Shown: positions 27,328 to 36,360 of the stretch, one piece after another | How the letters are laid out: each line of letters begins with the position of its first letter | Position numbering within the stretch: the first letter of the stretch is position 1 | Assembly (NCBI GenBank): GCA_004000035.1 | Contig: RJAE01000012.1 | Location: 62,001 to 126,000 of the forward strand | From: Arthrobacter sulfonylureivorans | Lineage (GTDB): Bacteria > Actinomycetota > Actinomycetes > Actinomycetales > Micrococcaceae | Length of the DNA: 64,000 bases | Direction: 5' to 3' | Notes under the pieces: model-generated | Database searches by the model: none | Seen by the model: only the letters and a program-made list of their open reading frames with translations | What the model was told of the DNA's origin: nothing | Made by a program: the position numbers and the translations under genes

Positions 27328-27784
27328 GCAGGACCGGGACGACGCCGTCTGGCAGGATCTGGTGGCCCGGCTGGAAGAAACCGACTCCGGCAACCCGGAC
27401 GGACCCCAGCCGGAGCAGCCGGCAGCGGACGGCGGCACGGATCCCCGACGCCTGCGCGATATCTTCGAGAACCGTCTGCCGGAGGTCGGGTCGCCGGGTG
27501 CACCATCCGGCCCGCGGGACTACGCAGTCGAGGAACCAGACGACGACGAGGGCTACATACCGCCGGAGCCCGAACCGTTGGGCGCCGGCGAGCCGCTGCT
27601 GGTGCTGGCGTGGATCGGCGCGGTGGGATCTCCGCTGGGACTGCTGCTGACCGCCATGCTGTGGCGCGGCGCACCCTTGGCTGCAGTGCTGGGAATGGTG
27701 GTCCTTTTCGTGGCTTCCGCCGTCTACCTGCTCTTCCGGCTGCCGAAGGAACGCGACGGGTACGACGACGGGGCACGCGTCTGA
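27314..27784 (+). CDS. Small membrane protein of unknown function
   Basis: A 156-residue protein with an acidic, Pro-rich cytoplasmic N-terminus (about 1-92) and two membrane segments (about 94-116 and 121-142) ending in a short charged tail. It starts at GTG 27314 with AGGAG 7 bases upstream, overlapping the esterase gene by 14 bases, so the two are co-transcribed. I recognise the pattern as a conserved actinobacterial membrane protein but can assign no function. Confidence 0.75.
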   Translation: MPGHEQDRDDAVWQDLVARLEETDSGNPDGPQPEQPAADGGTDPRRLRDIFENRLPEVGSPGAPSGPRDYAVEEPDDDEGYIPPEPEPLGAGEPLLVLAWIGAVGSPLGLLLTAMLWRGAPLAAVLGMVVLFVASAVYLLFRLPKERDGYDDGARV

Positions 27785-27801
27785 CGCGACCGGCGCCGGG
27801 A

Positions 27802-28761
27802 TCAGCCGGCGGCGGCCCGGGCGAGGTCTGCGGCACCGATCATTCCGGCCCTCGGTCCCAAGGCCGCCAACCGGACGTCCGCCAGCGGGCGGAAGCCCCG
27901 GCCGGTCAGGTTCCGCTCCAGCGCATGGCGGGCCGGCTGCAGCAACAGATCGCCGGCTTCACAGAGCCCCCCGCCGATCACGAACAGGCCCGGATCCAGC
28001 GCCGCGGCAAGATTAGCCAGCCCCAGCCCCAGCCATTCGCCGGTCTCTTCCAGCAGCCGGACACTGGCCGGGTCGGCCCGCTTGGCTTGCTCTGTCACCA
28101 CTGCGCCGGTGATGTCCTCCACGATGCCGCCCGCGGCCTGCAACCATCGCTGGGCCACCGGGGAATTCGCTGCCGCCAGTTCCCGAGCCTCGCGACCCAA
28201 GGCATTGCCCGAGGCGTACTGCTCCCAGCAGCCGCGGTTTCCGCACGCGCAGCGGTGTCCCCCGGGCATGATGACCTGGTGCCCGAACTCCCCCGCAACA
28301 CCCCAGCGGCCCCGCTCCAGTCGGCCGTCCATCACCATGGCTCCGCCGATGCCCGTGCCCAGGGTGATGCACACCAGCCGCGGCTCCGAAGCCCCCGCAC
28401 CAAACCGGAACTCGCCCCAGGCGGCGGCATCGGCGTCGTTGACTACGGTGACGGGCCGGCGCAGCAGCCGTTGCAGGTTGTCCCGCAGCGGTTCATTCCG
28501 CCAAGCCAGGTGCGGGCTGAACAATACGGTGCCGCCGGCAAGATCCATCCAGCCGGCCGCGCCAACGCCCACCGCCACCACCCGGTGCTCCGACGCCAAG
28601 TCGCGCACCAGCGCCGCGATGAGCTCTTCCACGTCCCGCGGATCGTGACCCGGGGTCGGGCGGACCAGCTCCGCGACCACGTTCCCGGCACCATCGACGG
28701 CACCGGCCGCCACTTTGGTACCGCCGATATCGATCCCCACCGCCAGCCCGCTGTTCTCCAC
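27802..28761 (-). CDS. ROK-family sugar kinase (probable glucokinase)
   Basis: ROK kinases phosphorylate glucose or related sugars with ATP. The 319 residues contain the phosphate loop DIGGTK (11-16), the catalytic NDAD (109-112), and the zinc-binding signature with His161 and Cys171/Cys173/Cys178 (CACGNRGCWE). No N-terminal helix-turn-helix is present, so it is an enzyme rather than a ROK repressor. It starts at GTG 28761, six bases after TACGAT, so it is probably leaderless. The specific sugar is not shown by the sequence. Confidence 0.9.
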   Translation of the reverse strand: MENSGLAVGIDIGGTKVAAGAVDGAGNVVAELVRPTPGHDPRDVEELIAALVRDLASEHRVVAVGVGAAGWMDLAGGTVLFSPHLAWRNEPLRDNLQRLLRRPVTVVNDADAAAWGEFRFGAGASEPRLVCITLGTGIGGAMVMDGRLERGRWGVAGEFGHQVIMPGGHRCACGNRGCWEQYASGNALGREARELAAANSPVAQRWLQAAGGIVEDITGAVVTEQAKRADPASVRLLEETGEWLGLGLANLAAALDPGLFVIGGGLCEAGDLLLQPARHALERNLTGRGFRPLADVRLAALGPRAGMIGAADLARAAAG

Positions 28762-28767
28762 CTCCCC

Positions 28768-28773
28768 ATCGTA
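28768..28773 (-). promoter_or_regulatory. Leaderless -10 element of the ROK kinase gene
   Basis: TACGAT, then GGGGAG, then GTG on the minus strand. The spacing is the same as for dinB and aroG. Confidence 0.55.
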
Positions 28774-28935
28774 GGCAAGCCGAGCCCACGTGCCGGGCAG
28801 CTGGAGCGGGAAGGACCGTTACCGTTTCGTAGGTTACCTGCCGGTAGGCACTGTGATTTAGGTTATAGGCTAAAGGCAACCTCCGTCAGGGAGGCTGAGC
28901 AGAGCTGGACACAGCTGAAGTAGTGAGGAGCTAAC

Positions 28936-30744
28936 GTGCGCGAATACAGCGTGCCCGTCCTGGTTGACGTTCCGCGGGATGCCAACATCGCCGACCTGGT
29001 GGTTGAGCAGGCGCAGAAGGCATCGAACCCTGCCCTGTTTTCCCGCAAGGATTCGACCGGGGCCTGGCAGGACATCCGTGCCACCGACTTCCTCGCCGAC
29101 GTGACACGTTTGGCTAAGGGGCTCATCTCCTCCGGCGTCCAGCCGGGCCAACGCGTGGGCATCATGGCCCGCACGCGCTACGAATGGTCTCTGGTGGACT
29201 TCGCGGTCTGGTTCGCGGGCGCTGTGTCGGTGCCGATCTATGAGACCTCCTCCCCCAGCCAGATCGCCTGGATCCTGGGTGATTCGGGCGCGGTGGCAGT
29301 GTTCGCCGAAAGTGCCGCCCATGAAGCCAAGGTCCGCCGGGCTGCCCTCGACGAAGGCCTGGACAACCTGAAGCACGTGTGGCAGTTGGACGAAGAGTCG
29401 CTGGATTCCCTGCGCACCGCCGGCAACGATGTACCGGACGCCGAGGTGGAGGAACGCCGCAGCGCGGCGGGCCTCGACGACCTGGCCACGATCATCTATA
29501 CCTCCGGCACCACCGGCCGGCCCAAGGGCTGTGAACTGACCCACGGGAATTTCGTGGAGCTGTCCAAGAACGCCGCCGCAGCGCTGCCGGACGTCGCCCA
29601 CGAGGGCGCCCAGACCATCATGTTCCTGCCGCTGGCCCACGTCTTCGCACGCTTTATCTCCGTGCTCTGCGTTGCCGCGGGCGCCACAGTGGCGCATACC
29701 CCGGACATCAAGAACCTGCTGCCGGACCTGCAGAGTTACCGGCCCACGTTCATCCTGGCCGTTCCGCGCGTCTTCGAGAAGGTCTACAACAGCTCCATGC
29801 TCAAGGCGGAGGATGGCGGCAAGGGCAAGATCTTCCACGCCGCCGCCGACACCGCCGTCGCCTGGTCACGGGCCGACGCGGCGGGGAAGGTGCCGCTGAC
29901 CCTCAAGCTCAAGCACAAGCTCTTCGACAAGCTGGTTTACCACAAGATCCGCGAAGCGATGGGCGGCCGGGTTGAGCATGCCGTCTCCGGCGGCGGCCCG
30001 CTGGGTGAACGGCTGGGGCATTTCTTCCACGGCATCGGCCTGCTGGTGCTGGAAGGCTACGGGCTCACCGAAACGACGGCGCCGATCTCCGTCAACACGC
30101 CCCAACTGGTCAAGATCGGCACGGTCGGAGCCCCGCTGCCCGGCAACGCGGTCAAGATTGCCGACGACGGCGAGATCCTCGCCAAGGGCGTCTGTGTGCT
30201 CCGCGGCTACTTCAACCGTCCGGATCTCACCGCCGAGGCGTTCCAGGACGGCTGGTTCCGCACCGGCGACATCGGCGAACTGGACGCCGACGGCTTCCTG
30301 AGCATCACGGGCCGGAAGAAGGAGATCATCGTGACGGCCAGCGGCAAGAACGTTGTCCCGGCACAGCTTGAAGACCAGATCCGTGCCGATGCGCTGGTGT
30401 CCCAATGCGTGGTGATCGGCGACAACCGCCCGTTCATCTCCGCGCTCATCACGCTGGACGAGGAAGCCCTGCCCGGCTGGCTGGAACGCCACGGGCTGCC
30501 GGCCAGCACCACGGTGGAGCAGGCGGCCAACCACGACGCCGTAAAGACCGCCCTCCAGGCCCTGATCGACCAGGCCAACCGGTCGGTCTCGCAGGCGGAG
30601 GGAATCAAGTCCTTCCGTGTCATCCCGTCCGACTTCACCGAAGCGTCCGGACACCTGACGCCGTCGCTGAAGATCAAGCGGGCGCAGGTACTGGCCGATT
30701 TCGACGAGTATGTGGAGCAGATCTACACCAGCGTCCGGCAATAA
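28936..30744 (+). CDS. Long-chain fatty-acid--CoA ligase (AMP-forming)
   Basis: The enzyme activates fatty acids to acyl-CoA with ATP for degradation or lipid synthesis. The 602-residue protein is of the FadD15 type: AMP-binding YTSGTTGRPKG (188-198), GYGLTETTAPIS, GWFRTGDIGELD and the hinge GRKKEIIVTASGKNV. It starts at GTG 28936 with GAGGAG 7 bases upstream. Upstream, two GTTACC repeats near 28814-28835 might form an operator, but this is weak. It is probably monocistronic, ending in a strong hairpin. Confidence 0.93.
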   Translation: MREYSVPVLVDVPRDANIADLVVEQAQKASNPALFSRKDSTGAWQDIRATDFLADVTRLAKGLISSGVQPGQRVGIMARTRYEWSLVDFAVWFAGAVSVPIYETSSPSQIAWILGDSGAVAVFAESAAHEAKVRRAALDEGLDNLKHVWQLDEESLDSLRTAGNDVPDAEVEERRSAAGLDDLATIIYTSGTTGRPKGCELTHGNFVELSKNAAAALPDVAHEGAQTIMFLPLAHVFARFISVLCVAAGATVAHTPDIKNLLPDLQSYRPTFILAVPRVFEKVYNSSMLKAEDGGKGKIFHAAADTAVAWSRADAAGKVPLTLKLKHKLFDKLVYHKIREAMGGRVEHAVSGGGPLGERLGHFFHGIGLLVLEGYGLTETTAPISVNTPQLVKIGTVGAPLPGNAVKIADDGEILAKGVCVLRGYFNRPDLTAEAFQDGWFRTGDIGELDADGFLSITGRKKEIIVTASGKNVVPAQLEDQIRADALVSQCVVIGDNRPFISALITLDEEALPGWLERHGLPASTTVEQAANHDAVKTALQALIDQANRSVSQAEGIKSFRVIPSDFTEASGHLTPSLKIKRAQVLADFDEYVEQIYTSVRQ

Positions 30745-30756
30745 CCGCTCCGGCGC

Positions 30757-30796
30757 AACGGAAGGGCTGCTGCTTGGAAGCGGCAGCCCTTCCGTT
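30757..30796. terminator. Terminator between the acyl-CoA ligase gene and pyc
   Basis: AACGGAAGGGCTGC at 30757-30770 pairs perfectly with 30783-30796 (14 bp). It serves two convergent genes. Confidence 0.75.
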
Positions 30797-30830
30797 GTCT
30801 GTCCGGCCGTTCAGGGTACCGGCCTTCCGG

Positions 30831-33800
30831 CTACGCCGGGTCGATGACCAGCAGCAGGTCGCCGCCCTGGACCTGTTCGACGGCGGACACCGCCAGCCGC
30901 GCCACGGTGCCCCCGGCCGGAGCCGTGATACCGGCTTCCATCTTCATTGCCTCGATGGTTGCCACCGTGTCGCCGGCCTTGATGGTGTCCCCGGGCTTGA
31001 CGATGACCGTGACCGCGCCGGCGAACGGGGCCGCCACGTGTCCTGGCTGTCCGGGGTCGGCCTTCTCCGCGATCTTGACCTCTGATTCGATGCTGCGGTC
31101 GCGCACCGTCACGTTGCGCTGCTGGCCGTTGAGTGTGCAATGCACGCTGCGCATGCCCTTCTCATCCGGCTCGGAGATGGCGCCGAGCATGGCGATCAGG
31201 CGGACGCCCTTCTCGAGCGCGATCACGTGTTCGGACCCCGGCTGCAGTCCGTAGAGGTAGTCCAGCGTGTCCAGGACGGAGACATCCCCGTACGTCTCCC
31301 GGGTCTTCTCGAATTCCTTGGCGGGGCCGGCAAAGAGCAGCCGGTTCAGCGTGGCCCGCCGGGTGGCCGGATCCGCGGCCAACGCTGCCGAGTCCTCAGT
31401 GGAGAGCACCTCGTTGCGGGGCTTGATGTTGCGCCCTGCCAGGGCCTTCGTGCGGAACGGCTCGGGCCAGCCGCCGGGCGGATCACCCAGCTCGCCGGAA
31501 AGGAAGCCAATCACGGAGTCCGGAATGTCGAACTTCCGCGGGTCAGCCGCGAACTCCTCCGGGTCGACGTTGGCACCCACCAACTGCAGGGCCAGATCAC
31601 CCACCACCTTGGACGACGGGGTCACCTTAACCAGCCGGCCCAGGATCTTGTCGGCAGCCGAGTACATGTCCTCGATCGCCTCGAACCGTTCGCCGAGTCC
31701 GAGCGCGATGGCTTGCTGCCGCAGGTTGGACAGCTGGCCGCCCGGAATTTCATGGGCATACACGCGGCCGGTCGGCCCCGGCAGCCCCGACTCAAACGGA
31801 GCATAGACGCGGCGGACCGCTTCCCAGTACGGCTCCAGCGAACACACCGCGGCCAGGTCAAGGCCGGTATCGCGCTCGGTGTGGGCCAGGGCAGCGACCA
31901 GCGCCGACATCGACGGCTGGCTGGTGGTGCCGGCCATCGGGGCGCTGGCAGCGTCGACCGCGTCCACGCCAGCATCGACGGCGGCCAACAGCGTGGCCAG
32001 CTGCCCGCCGGCGGTGTCGTGGGTATGCAGGTGCACCGGGAGATCGAATCGTTCACGCAGCGCCGAGACCAGCTTGGCTGCGGCCGCTGGACGCAGCAGT
32101 CCGGCCATGTCCTTGATCGCCAGGATGTGGGCCCCGGCATCGACAATCCGGTCGGCCAAGGCCAGGTAATAGTCCAGCGTGTAGAGGTCCTCGGCGGGAT
32201 CCAGCAGGTCGCCCGTGTAGCAGAGCGCCACTTCCGCCACGGCCGTTCCGGTCTCCCGCACGGCGCGGATGGCCGGTTCCATCTGCGAGACATCGTTGAG
32301 CGCATCGAAAATCCGGAAAATGTCGATGCCGGTGGCGGCCGCTTCCCGGACGAACGCCGTGGTGACCTCCTCCGGGTACGGTGTGTAGCCCACCGTGTTC
32401 CGGCCGCGCAGCAGCATCTGCAGGCAGATGTTCGGCATCGCTTGCCGCAGCGCCGCCAACCGCTCCCACGGGTCCTCGCCGAGGAATCGCAACGCCACGT
32501 CGTAGGTCGCTCCGCCCCATGCCTCGACCGAGAGCAGCTGCGGGGTCAGGGCGGACACCGCAGGTGCTGCATTAAGCAGGTCCTTGGTGCGTACGCGGGT
32601 GGCCAGCAGCGACTGGTGGGCGTCGCGGAAGGTTGTATCCGTGACTGCCACGGCCGTTTGGGCCCGCAACTCGGCGGCAAACTTCTCCGGCCCCAGCTGC
32701 TGCAGCCGCTGCCGCGAGCCCGCCGCCGGAACCGCGGTCAGCGCGCCGGTCGCCTCGAGCGCCTGCCGCGCCGGTTCGGGCAGCTTCTCCACCGGCGCGG
32801 TGGCCACCGGCAGCTCCCCGTTCGGCTTGTTGACGGTGACATCCGCCAGCCAGGTCAACAACTTGGTGCCGCGGTCGGCGGAGCCACGGGCCTTGAGCAA
32901 CTCCGGCCGTTCGTCAATGAACGATGTGGCCACATTGCCGGCCAGGAAATCCGGGTCCTCCAGCACAGCCTGCAGGAACGGGATGTTGGTGGAGACGCCG
33001 CGGATGCGGAACTCGGCCAAGGCACGCCTGGCGCGGGCCGCCGCCGTCGCGAAGTCTCGGCCGCGGCAGGTGAGCTTGACCAGCATCGAGTCGAAGTGCG
33101 GGCTGATCTCGGCACCGGTGTAGATGGTTCCGCCGTCCAACCGGACGCCCGCGCCGCCGGCGGAGCGGTAGGCGGTGATCTTGCCGACGTCGGGCCGGAA
33201 TCCGTTGGCCGGATCCTCGGTGGTGATCCGGGACTGCATGGCGGCGCCGTTGACGGAGACGGTCTCTTGGGACAAACCCAGATCGACCAAACTTTCGCCG
33301 GCGGCGATGCGCAGCTGGGACTGCACTAGGTCGACGTCGGTGATCTCCTCGGTCACCGTATGCTCCACCTGGATCCGCGGGTTCATCTCAATGAAGACGT
33401 GCTGCCCGGCCCGTTCGCCCACGGTGTCCACCAGGAACTCGACCGTGCCGGCGTTGGTGTAGCCGAGCGCCTTGGCGAATTTCACTGCATCCCGGTAAAG
33501 CGCCTGGCGGATGTTCTCGTCCAGGTTGGGTGCGGGGGCGATTTCGATGACCTTCTGGTGCCGGCGCTGGAGCGAGCAATCGCGTTCGAAGAGGTGCATG
33601 ACGTTGCCCTGCCCGTCGGCCAGGATCTGCACCTCGATGTGGCGCGGCCGCAGCACGGCCTGCTCCAGGAAAACGGTTGGGTCGCCGAAGGCGGTGTCGG
33701 CTTCGCGCATGGCGGCTGCCAACGCTTCCGGCAGGTCCTTCGGGCTATCGACCCGGCGCATGCCGCGCCCGCCGCCGCCGGCCACGGCCTTGACGAAGAT

Positions 33801-34262
33801 GGGGAAGCCGATGTCTTCGGCCTCGGCCAGCAGCTTCTCCGGATCGGCGCTGGGGTCGGTGGACTTCAGCACCGGAATCCCGGCCTTGCGCGCCGCCTGC
33901 AAGGCGTGGACCTTGTGCCCGGCCAGCTCCAGTACGTCGGCCTTCGGACCGACGAAGGCTATTCCCGCCCCGGCAGCCGCACGGGCCAGATCCGGATTCT
34001 CGGACAAGAAGCCGTAGCCGGGGTAGATGGCGTCCGCGCCGGATTCCTTGGCTACCCGAATGATCTCGTTGATGTCGAGATAGGCCCGCACGGGGTGTCC
34101 GGGCTCGCCAATGAGATACGCTTCGTCGGCTTTCTGCCGATGGATCGAATTGCGGTCCTCTTGGGGGAACACGGCCACGGTCTTCGCGCCCAGTTCATAG
34201 GCCGCGCGGAAAGCCCTGATGGCGATTTCGCCACGATTGGCTACCAGGATCTTTGAGAACAT
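30831..34262 (-). CDS. pyc: Pyruvate carboxylase
   Basis: The biotin enzyme carboxylates pyruvate to oxaloacetate, replenishing the TCA cycle. The 1143-residue protein has the biotin carboxylase domain (about 1-455, with GGGGRGMR in the ATP loop), the carboxyltransferase domain (about 530-800, FRDAHQSLLATR), a PYC-type linker domain, and the C-terminal biotinyl domain with EAMKM (biotin on Lys1107). AGGAG lies 4 bases before the ATG. The order is that of single-chain PYC and the length is normal. A possible leader peptide and hairpin lie in its 317-base upstream gap. Confidence 0.98.
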   Translation of the reverse strand: MFSKILVANRGEIAIRAFRAAYELGAKTVAVFPQEDRNSIHRQKADEAYLIGEPGHPVRAYLDINEIIRVAKESGADAIYPGYGFLSENPDLARAAAGAGIAFVGPKADVLELAGHKVHALQAARKAGIPVLKSTDPSADPEKLLAEAEDIGFPIFVKAVAGGGGRGMRRVDSPKDLPEALAAAMREADTAFGDPTVFLEQAVLRPRHIEVQILADGQGNVMHLFERDCSLQRRHQKVIEIAPAPNLDENIRQALYRDAVKFAKALGYTNAGTVEFLVDTVGERAGQHVFIEMNPRIQVEHTVTEEITDVDLVQSQLRIAAGESLVDLGLSQETVSVNGAAMQSRITTEDPANGFRPDVGKITAYRSAGGAGVRLDGGTIYTGAEISPHFDSMLVKLTCRGRDFATAAARARRALAEFRIRGVSTNIPFLQAVLEDPDFLAGNVATSFIDERPELLKARGSADRGTKLLTWLADVTVNKPNGELPVATAPVEKLPEPARQALEATGALTAVPAAGSRQRLQQLGPEKFAAELRAQTAVAVTDTTFRDAHQSLLATRVRTKDLLNAAPAVSALTPQLLSVEAWGGATYDVALRFLGEDPWERLAALRQAMPNICLQMLLRGRNTVGYTPYPEEVTTAFVREAAATGIDIFRIFDALNDVSQMEPAIRAVRETGTAVAEVALCYTGDLLDPAEDLYTLDYYLALADRIVDAGAHILAIKDMAGLLRPAAAAKLVSALRERFDLPVHLHTHDTAGGQLATLLAAVDAGVDAVDAASAPMAGTTSQPSMSALVAALAHTERDTGLDLAAVCSLEPYWEAVRRVYAPFESGLPGPTGRVYAHEIPGGQLSNLRQQAIALGLGERFEAIEDMYSAADKILGRLVKVTPSSKVVGDLALQLVGANVDPEEFAADPRKFDIPDSVIGFLSGELGDPPGGWPEPFRTKALAGRNIKPRNEVLSTEDSAALAADPATRRATLNRLLFAGPAKEFEKTRETYGDVSVLDTLDYLYGLQPGSEHVIALEKGVRLIAMLGAISEPDEKGMRSVHCTLNGQQRNVTVRDRSIESEVKIAEKADPGQPGHVAAPFAGAVTVIVKPGDTIKAGDTVATIEAMKMEAGITAPAGGTVARLAVSAVEQVQGGDLLLVIDPA

Positions 34263-34351
34263 TTCACTCCTGCATCATTGCCGGGTTCCGGACTGGGAAT
34301 TTGAGACACGACCGTCCGGCGCCGTAGCCGGCCGACTCAGTGAGCCAAGTC

Positions 34352-34390
34352 TCACGGACGGCCCGGTGGACTGGCAAGCCAGTGTTGCAC
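34352..34390 (-). CDS. Possible 12-codon leader peptide upstream of pyc
   Basis: On the minus strand AAGGAGGTGATCT, a 12-13 base match to the 16S rRNA 3' end complement, is followed 6 bases after AAGGAGG by GTG and an open frame of 12 codons, MQHWLASPPGRP, ending in TGA 89 bases before pyc. The ribosome site is stronger than that of pyc itself. The peptide has a Pro-Pro pair but no run of one amino acid, so it does not look like a classical attenuator. Expression is unproven. Confidence 0.35.
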   Translation of the reverse strand: MQHWLASPPGRP

Positions 34391-34429
34391 AGATCACCTC
34401 CTTGTTGTTGTTCTCGGCCCGGATGTTAC

Positions 34430-34468
34430 GGTGCCGCGGCGGGCGCGGAAGAGAAATGCCGCGGCACC
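34430..34468 (-). other. Hairpin in the pyc upstream region
   Basis: GGTGCCGCGGC and GCCGCGGCACC form a perfect 11-bp stem (34468-34458 / 34440-34430) with a 17-base loop, 27 bases upstream of the strong Shine-Dalgarno of the leader frame. No T tract follows. Apart from this, the leader frame and likely promoter sequence, the gap 34263-34579 shows nothing I can name. Confidence 0.45.
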
Positions 34469-34579
34469 GCGCCGATGGCACAGTCTCCTGCGGCGCTCCA
34501 CCTATGATGGATAGGGTGCCGTGAAGACTTATCCGGCGCAGAAGCCCCACGACTCGATACGTTAGGTTTTGGTTTTTAC

Positions 34580-35419
34580 GTGCAAGTAGTGAGCATCAGC
34601 AGCCTCAAGGGCGGGGTCGGCAAGACCTCGGTCACGCTGGGCCTGGCCTCTGCGGCGCTGGCAGCGGGAATTCCCACCCTGGTCATCGACTTGGATCCGC
34701 ACGCTGATGCCACCACAGGGCTTGGCGTCAAGCCGTCCCACCAGACCGACATCGGCCGGCTGCTCAAGAACGCACGCAAAGCCGATCTGGCCCAGAACGC
34801 CGCCCCGAGCGGGTGGGTGGGGGCAGCAGAATCCGGCCCGTCCACGTCGTCGGGCCGAAAGGTCCTTGATGTCGCCGTCGGGTCGGCCTACTCCGGCATC
34901 TACGACCGCCCGGACCTGAGCCGCCGGGACCTGCGCCGGCTGTCCACCGTACTCTCGCGCGTGAACGGGTACTCACTGGTACTCATAGACTGCCCGCCGT
35001 CCCTCAACGGCCTGACGCGGATGGCCTGGACTGCCAGCAACCGGGTGTTGCTGGTGGCCGAGCCCAGCCTCTTCTCGGTTGCCGGCACCGAACGCACCAT
35101 GCGGGCGATCGACCTGTTCCGGGAGGAATTCGCGCCGGATCTCAAAACCGCAGGTGTAGTTGCCAACCGAGTCCGGCCCAGCTCCAACGAGCACAATTAC
35201 CGGCTGGGGGAAATGAAGACCATGTTCGGTGACCTGCTGCTCTCCCCCACCATCGTGGAGCAGGCGAACTGGCAGCAGATCCAAGGTGCGGCACATTCCG
35301 TCCATCAGTGGCCCGGCGAATCCGCCAGGCAGGCTGCCTCGCTCTTCGACGACCTGCTCAAGAACATCACTGATTCGGGCCGGATGCGCAGCCGTGCGCT
35401 GCGCCGCCAGCCCAGCTAA
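34580..35419 (+). CDS. Orphan ParA-like ATPase
   Basis: A 279-residue deviant Walker ATPase of the ParA/MinD family. KGGVGKT is at 10-16, DLDPHAD follows strand 2 and LIDCPPSLN marks Walker B. No ParB gene is adjacent; the segregation-type ParA is a separate gene at 46892. A similar orphan, PldP, affects division placement in C. glutamicum, and orthology is possible but not shown. It starts at GTG 34580; no Shine-Dalgarno is seen. It diverges from pyc. Confidence 0.85.
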   Translation: MQVVSISSLKGGVGKTSVTLGLASAALAAGIPTLVIDLDPHADATTGLGVKPSHQTDIGRLLKNARKADLAQNAAPSGWVGAAESGPSTSSGRKVLDVAVGSAYSGIYDRPDLSRRDLRRLSTVLSRVNGYSLVLIDCPPSLNGLTRMAWTASNRVLLVAEPSLFSVAGTERTMRAIDLFREEFAPDLKTAGVVANRVRPSSNEHNYRLGEMKTMFGDLLLSPTIVEQANWQQIQGAAHSVHQWPGESARQAASLFDDLLKNITDSGRMRSRALRRQPS

Positions 35420-35472
35420 CCACGCGGCTCCCCTCGGCCGTGCCGCGGCGAAAACCGCCCCGATCCGACATC

Positions 35473-35515
35473 AACAGCGGGAGGGGCTCCGAAAACCGGA
35501 GCCCCTCCCGCTGTT
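35473..35515. terminator. Strong bidirectional terminator
   Basis: A perfect 19-bp stem (35473-35491 pairs with 35497-35515) around a 5-base loop AAAAC, between the convergent ParA-like gene and the resR-type regulator gene. The plus side continues GTTTAAGTTG. Confidence 0.85.
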
Positions 35516-35533
35516 GTTTAAGTTGTGCTGAGG

Positions 35534-36130
35534 TCAGCTGATTTTGCGCGCTGCGCGCCGGCGGCTCAGCTCATCGTCGTGGAACTCGGGCTGCTCGGCG
35601 GCGTGTTCACTGGGGAGCTCTGCGAGGCTGCCCTCGACCTCCCGCCACACCCGGCCGACGGCAATGCCGAAGACGCCCTGTCCGCCCTGGACAAGGTCGA
35701 TGACTTCATCCGCGGAGGTGCACTCGTAGACGCTGGCGCCGTCGCTCATGAGGGTGATCTGGGCCAGATCTTCCACGCCGCGTTCGCGCAGGTGTTCAAC
35801 GGCCGTCCGGATCTGCTGCAGCGAGACACCGGTGTCCAGCAGTCGCTTCACCACCTTCAGGACCAGGATGTCCCGGAAGCTGTAGAGGCGCTGGGAGCCG
35901 GAGCCCGACGCGCCGCGGACGGCGGGTTCCACCAGGCCAGTACGGGCCCAGTAGTCCAACTGCCGGTACGTGATGCCGGCCGCCTTGCAGGCCGTGGGGC
36001 CGCGGTAACCGGCGTCCTCATCCAGCACGGGCAAGTCTTCGGTGAACAGCAGGCCCTGGGCGCTTGCGGGTATGGCAGCACCGGTCGTTCGAGCGTGCGG
36101 CATCTCGCCTGCATCACCTTTAGGACTCAC
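35534..36130 (-). CDS. resR: MerR-family regulator, ResR (Rv1830) type
   Basis: A 198-residue MerR-type regulator. The GTG at 36130 is chosen for its AAGGAGGG 5 bases upstream. The winged helix-turn-helix (about 45-115) includes GPTACKAAGITYRQLDYWARTGLVEP and RLYSFRDILVLKVVKRLLDTGVSLQQI. The C-terminus carries the SDGASVYECTSADEVIDLVQGGQGVF segment of the Rv1830 group. In M. tuberculosis Rv1830 (ResR) affects growth and drug recovery. The order here, garA-ftsR-nuclease-this gene, equals Rv1827-Rv1830. Confidence 0.88.
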   Translation of the reverse strand: MSPKGDAGEMPHARTTGAAIPASAQGLLFTEDLPVLDEDAGYRGPTACKAAGITYRQLDYWARTGLVEPAVRGASGSGSQRLYSFRDILVLKVVKRLLDTGVSLQQIRTAVEHLRERGVEDLAQITLMSDGASVYECTSADEVIDLVQGGQGVFGIAVGRVWREVEGSLAELPSEHAAEQPEFHDDELSRRRAARKIS

Positions 36131-36360
36131 GTGAACCCTCCTTGTCGAAGTTCCCTGTGGGGAAGTGAGCATCGCAGTCAGCCCAGAGGTCTGGTCTCAG
36201 TCTGCCCTGAGTTGGCCTGCGGTGCAATGGGAACTGTATGCTTCGACGTTAGAACGGCCGGGGCCGCCGGTCAAAGATGCTGGCACTTTTGCTGCGGCGT
36301 GTCGGATCCGCAGCCCCCTGGCCCCGCCGGCCTGAACCCGGAATATGAGTCCCGCCAGCG

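Noticed and set aside
36291-36314. Hairpin GCTGCGG/CCGCAGC in the resR upstream gap as a terminator
   Set aside because: The stem is only 7 bp, has no T tract on the transcribed strand and lies 50 bases from the nuclease gene stop; support is too weak.
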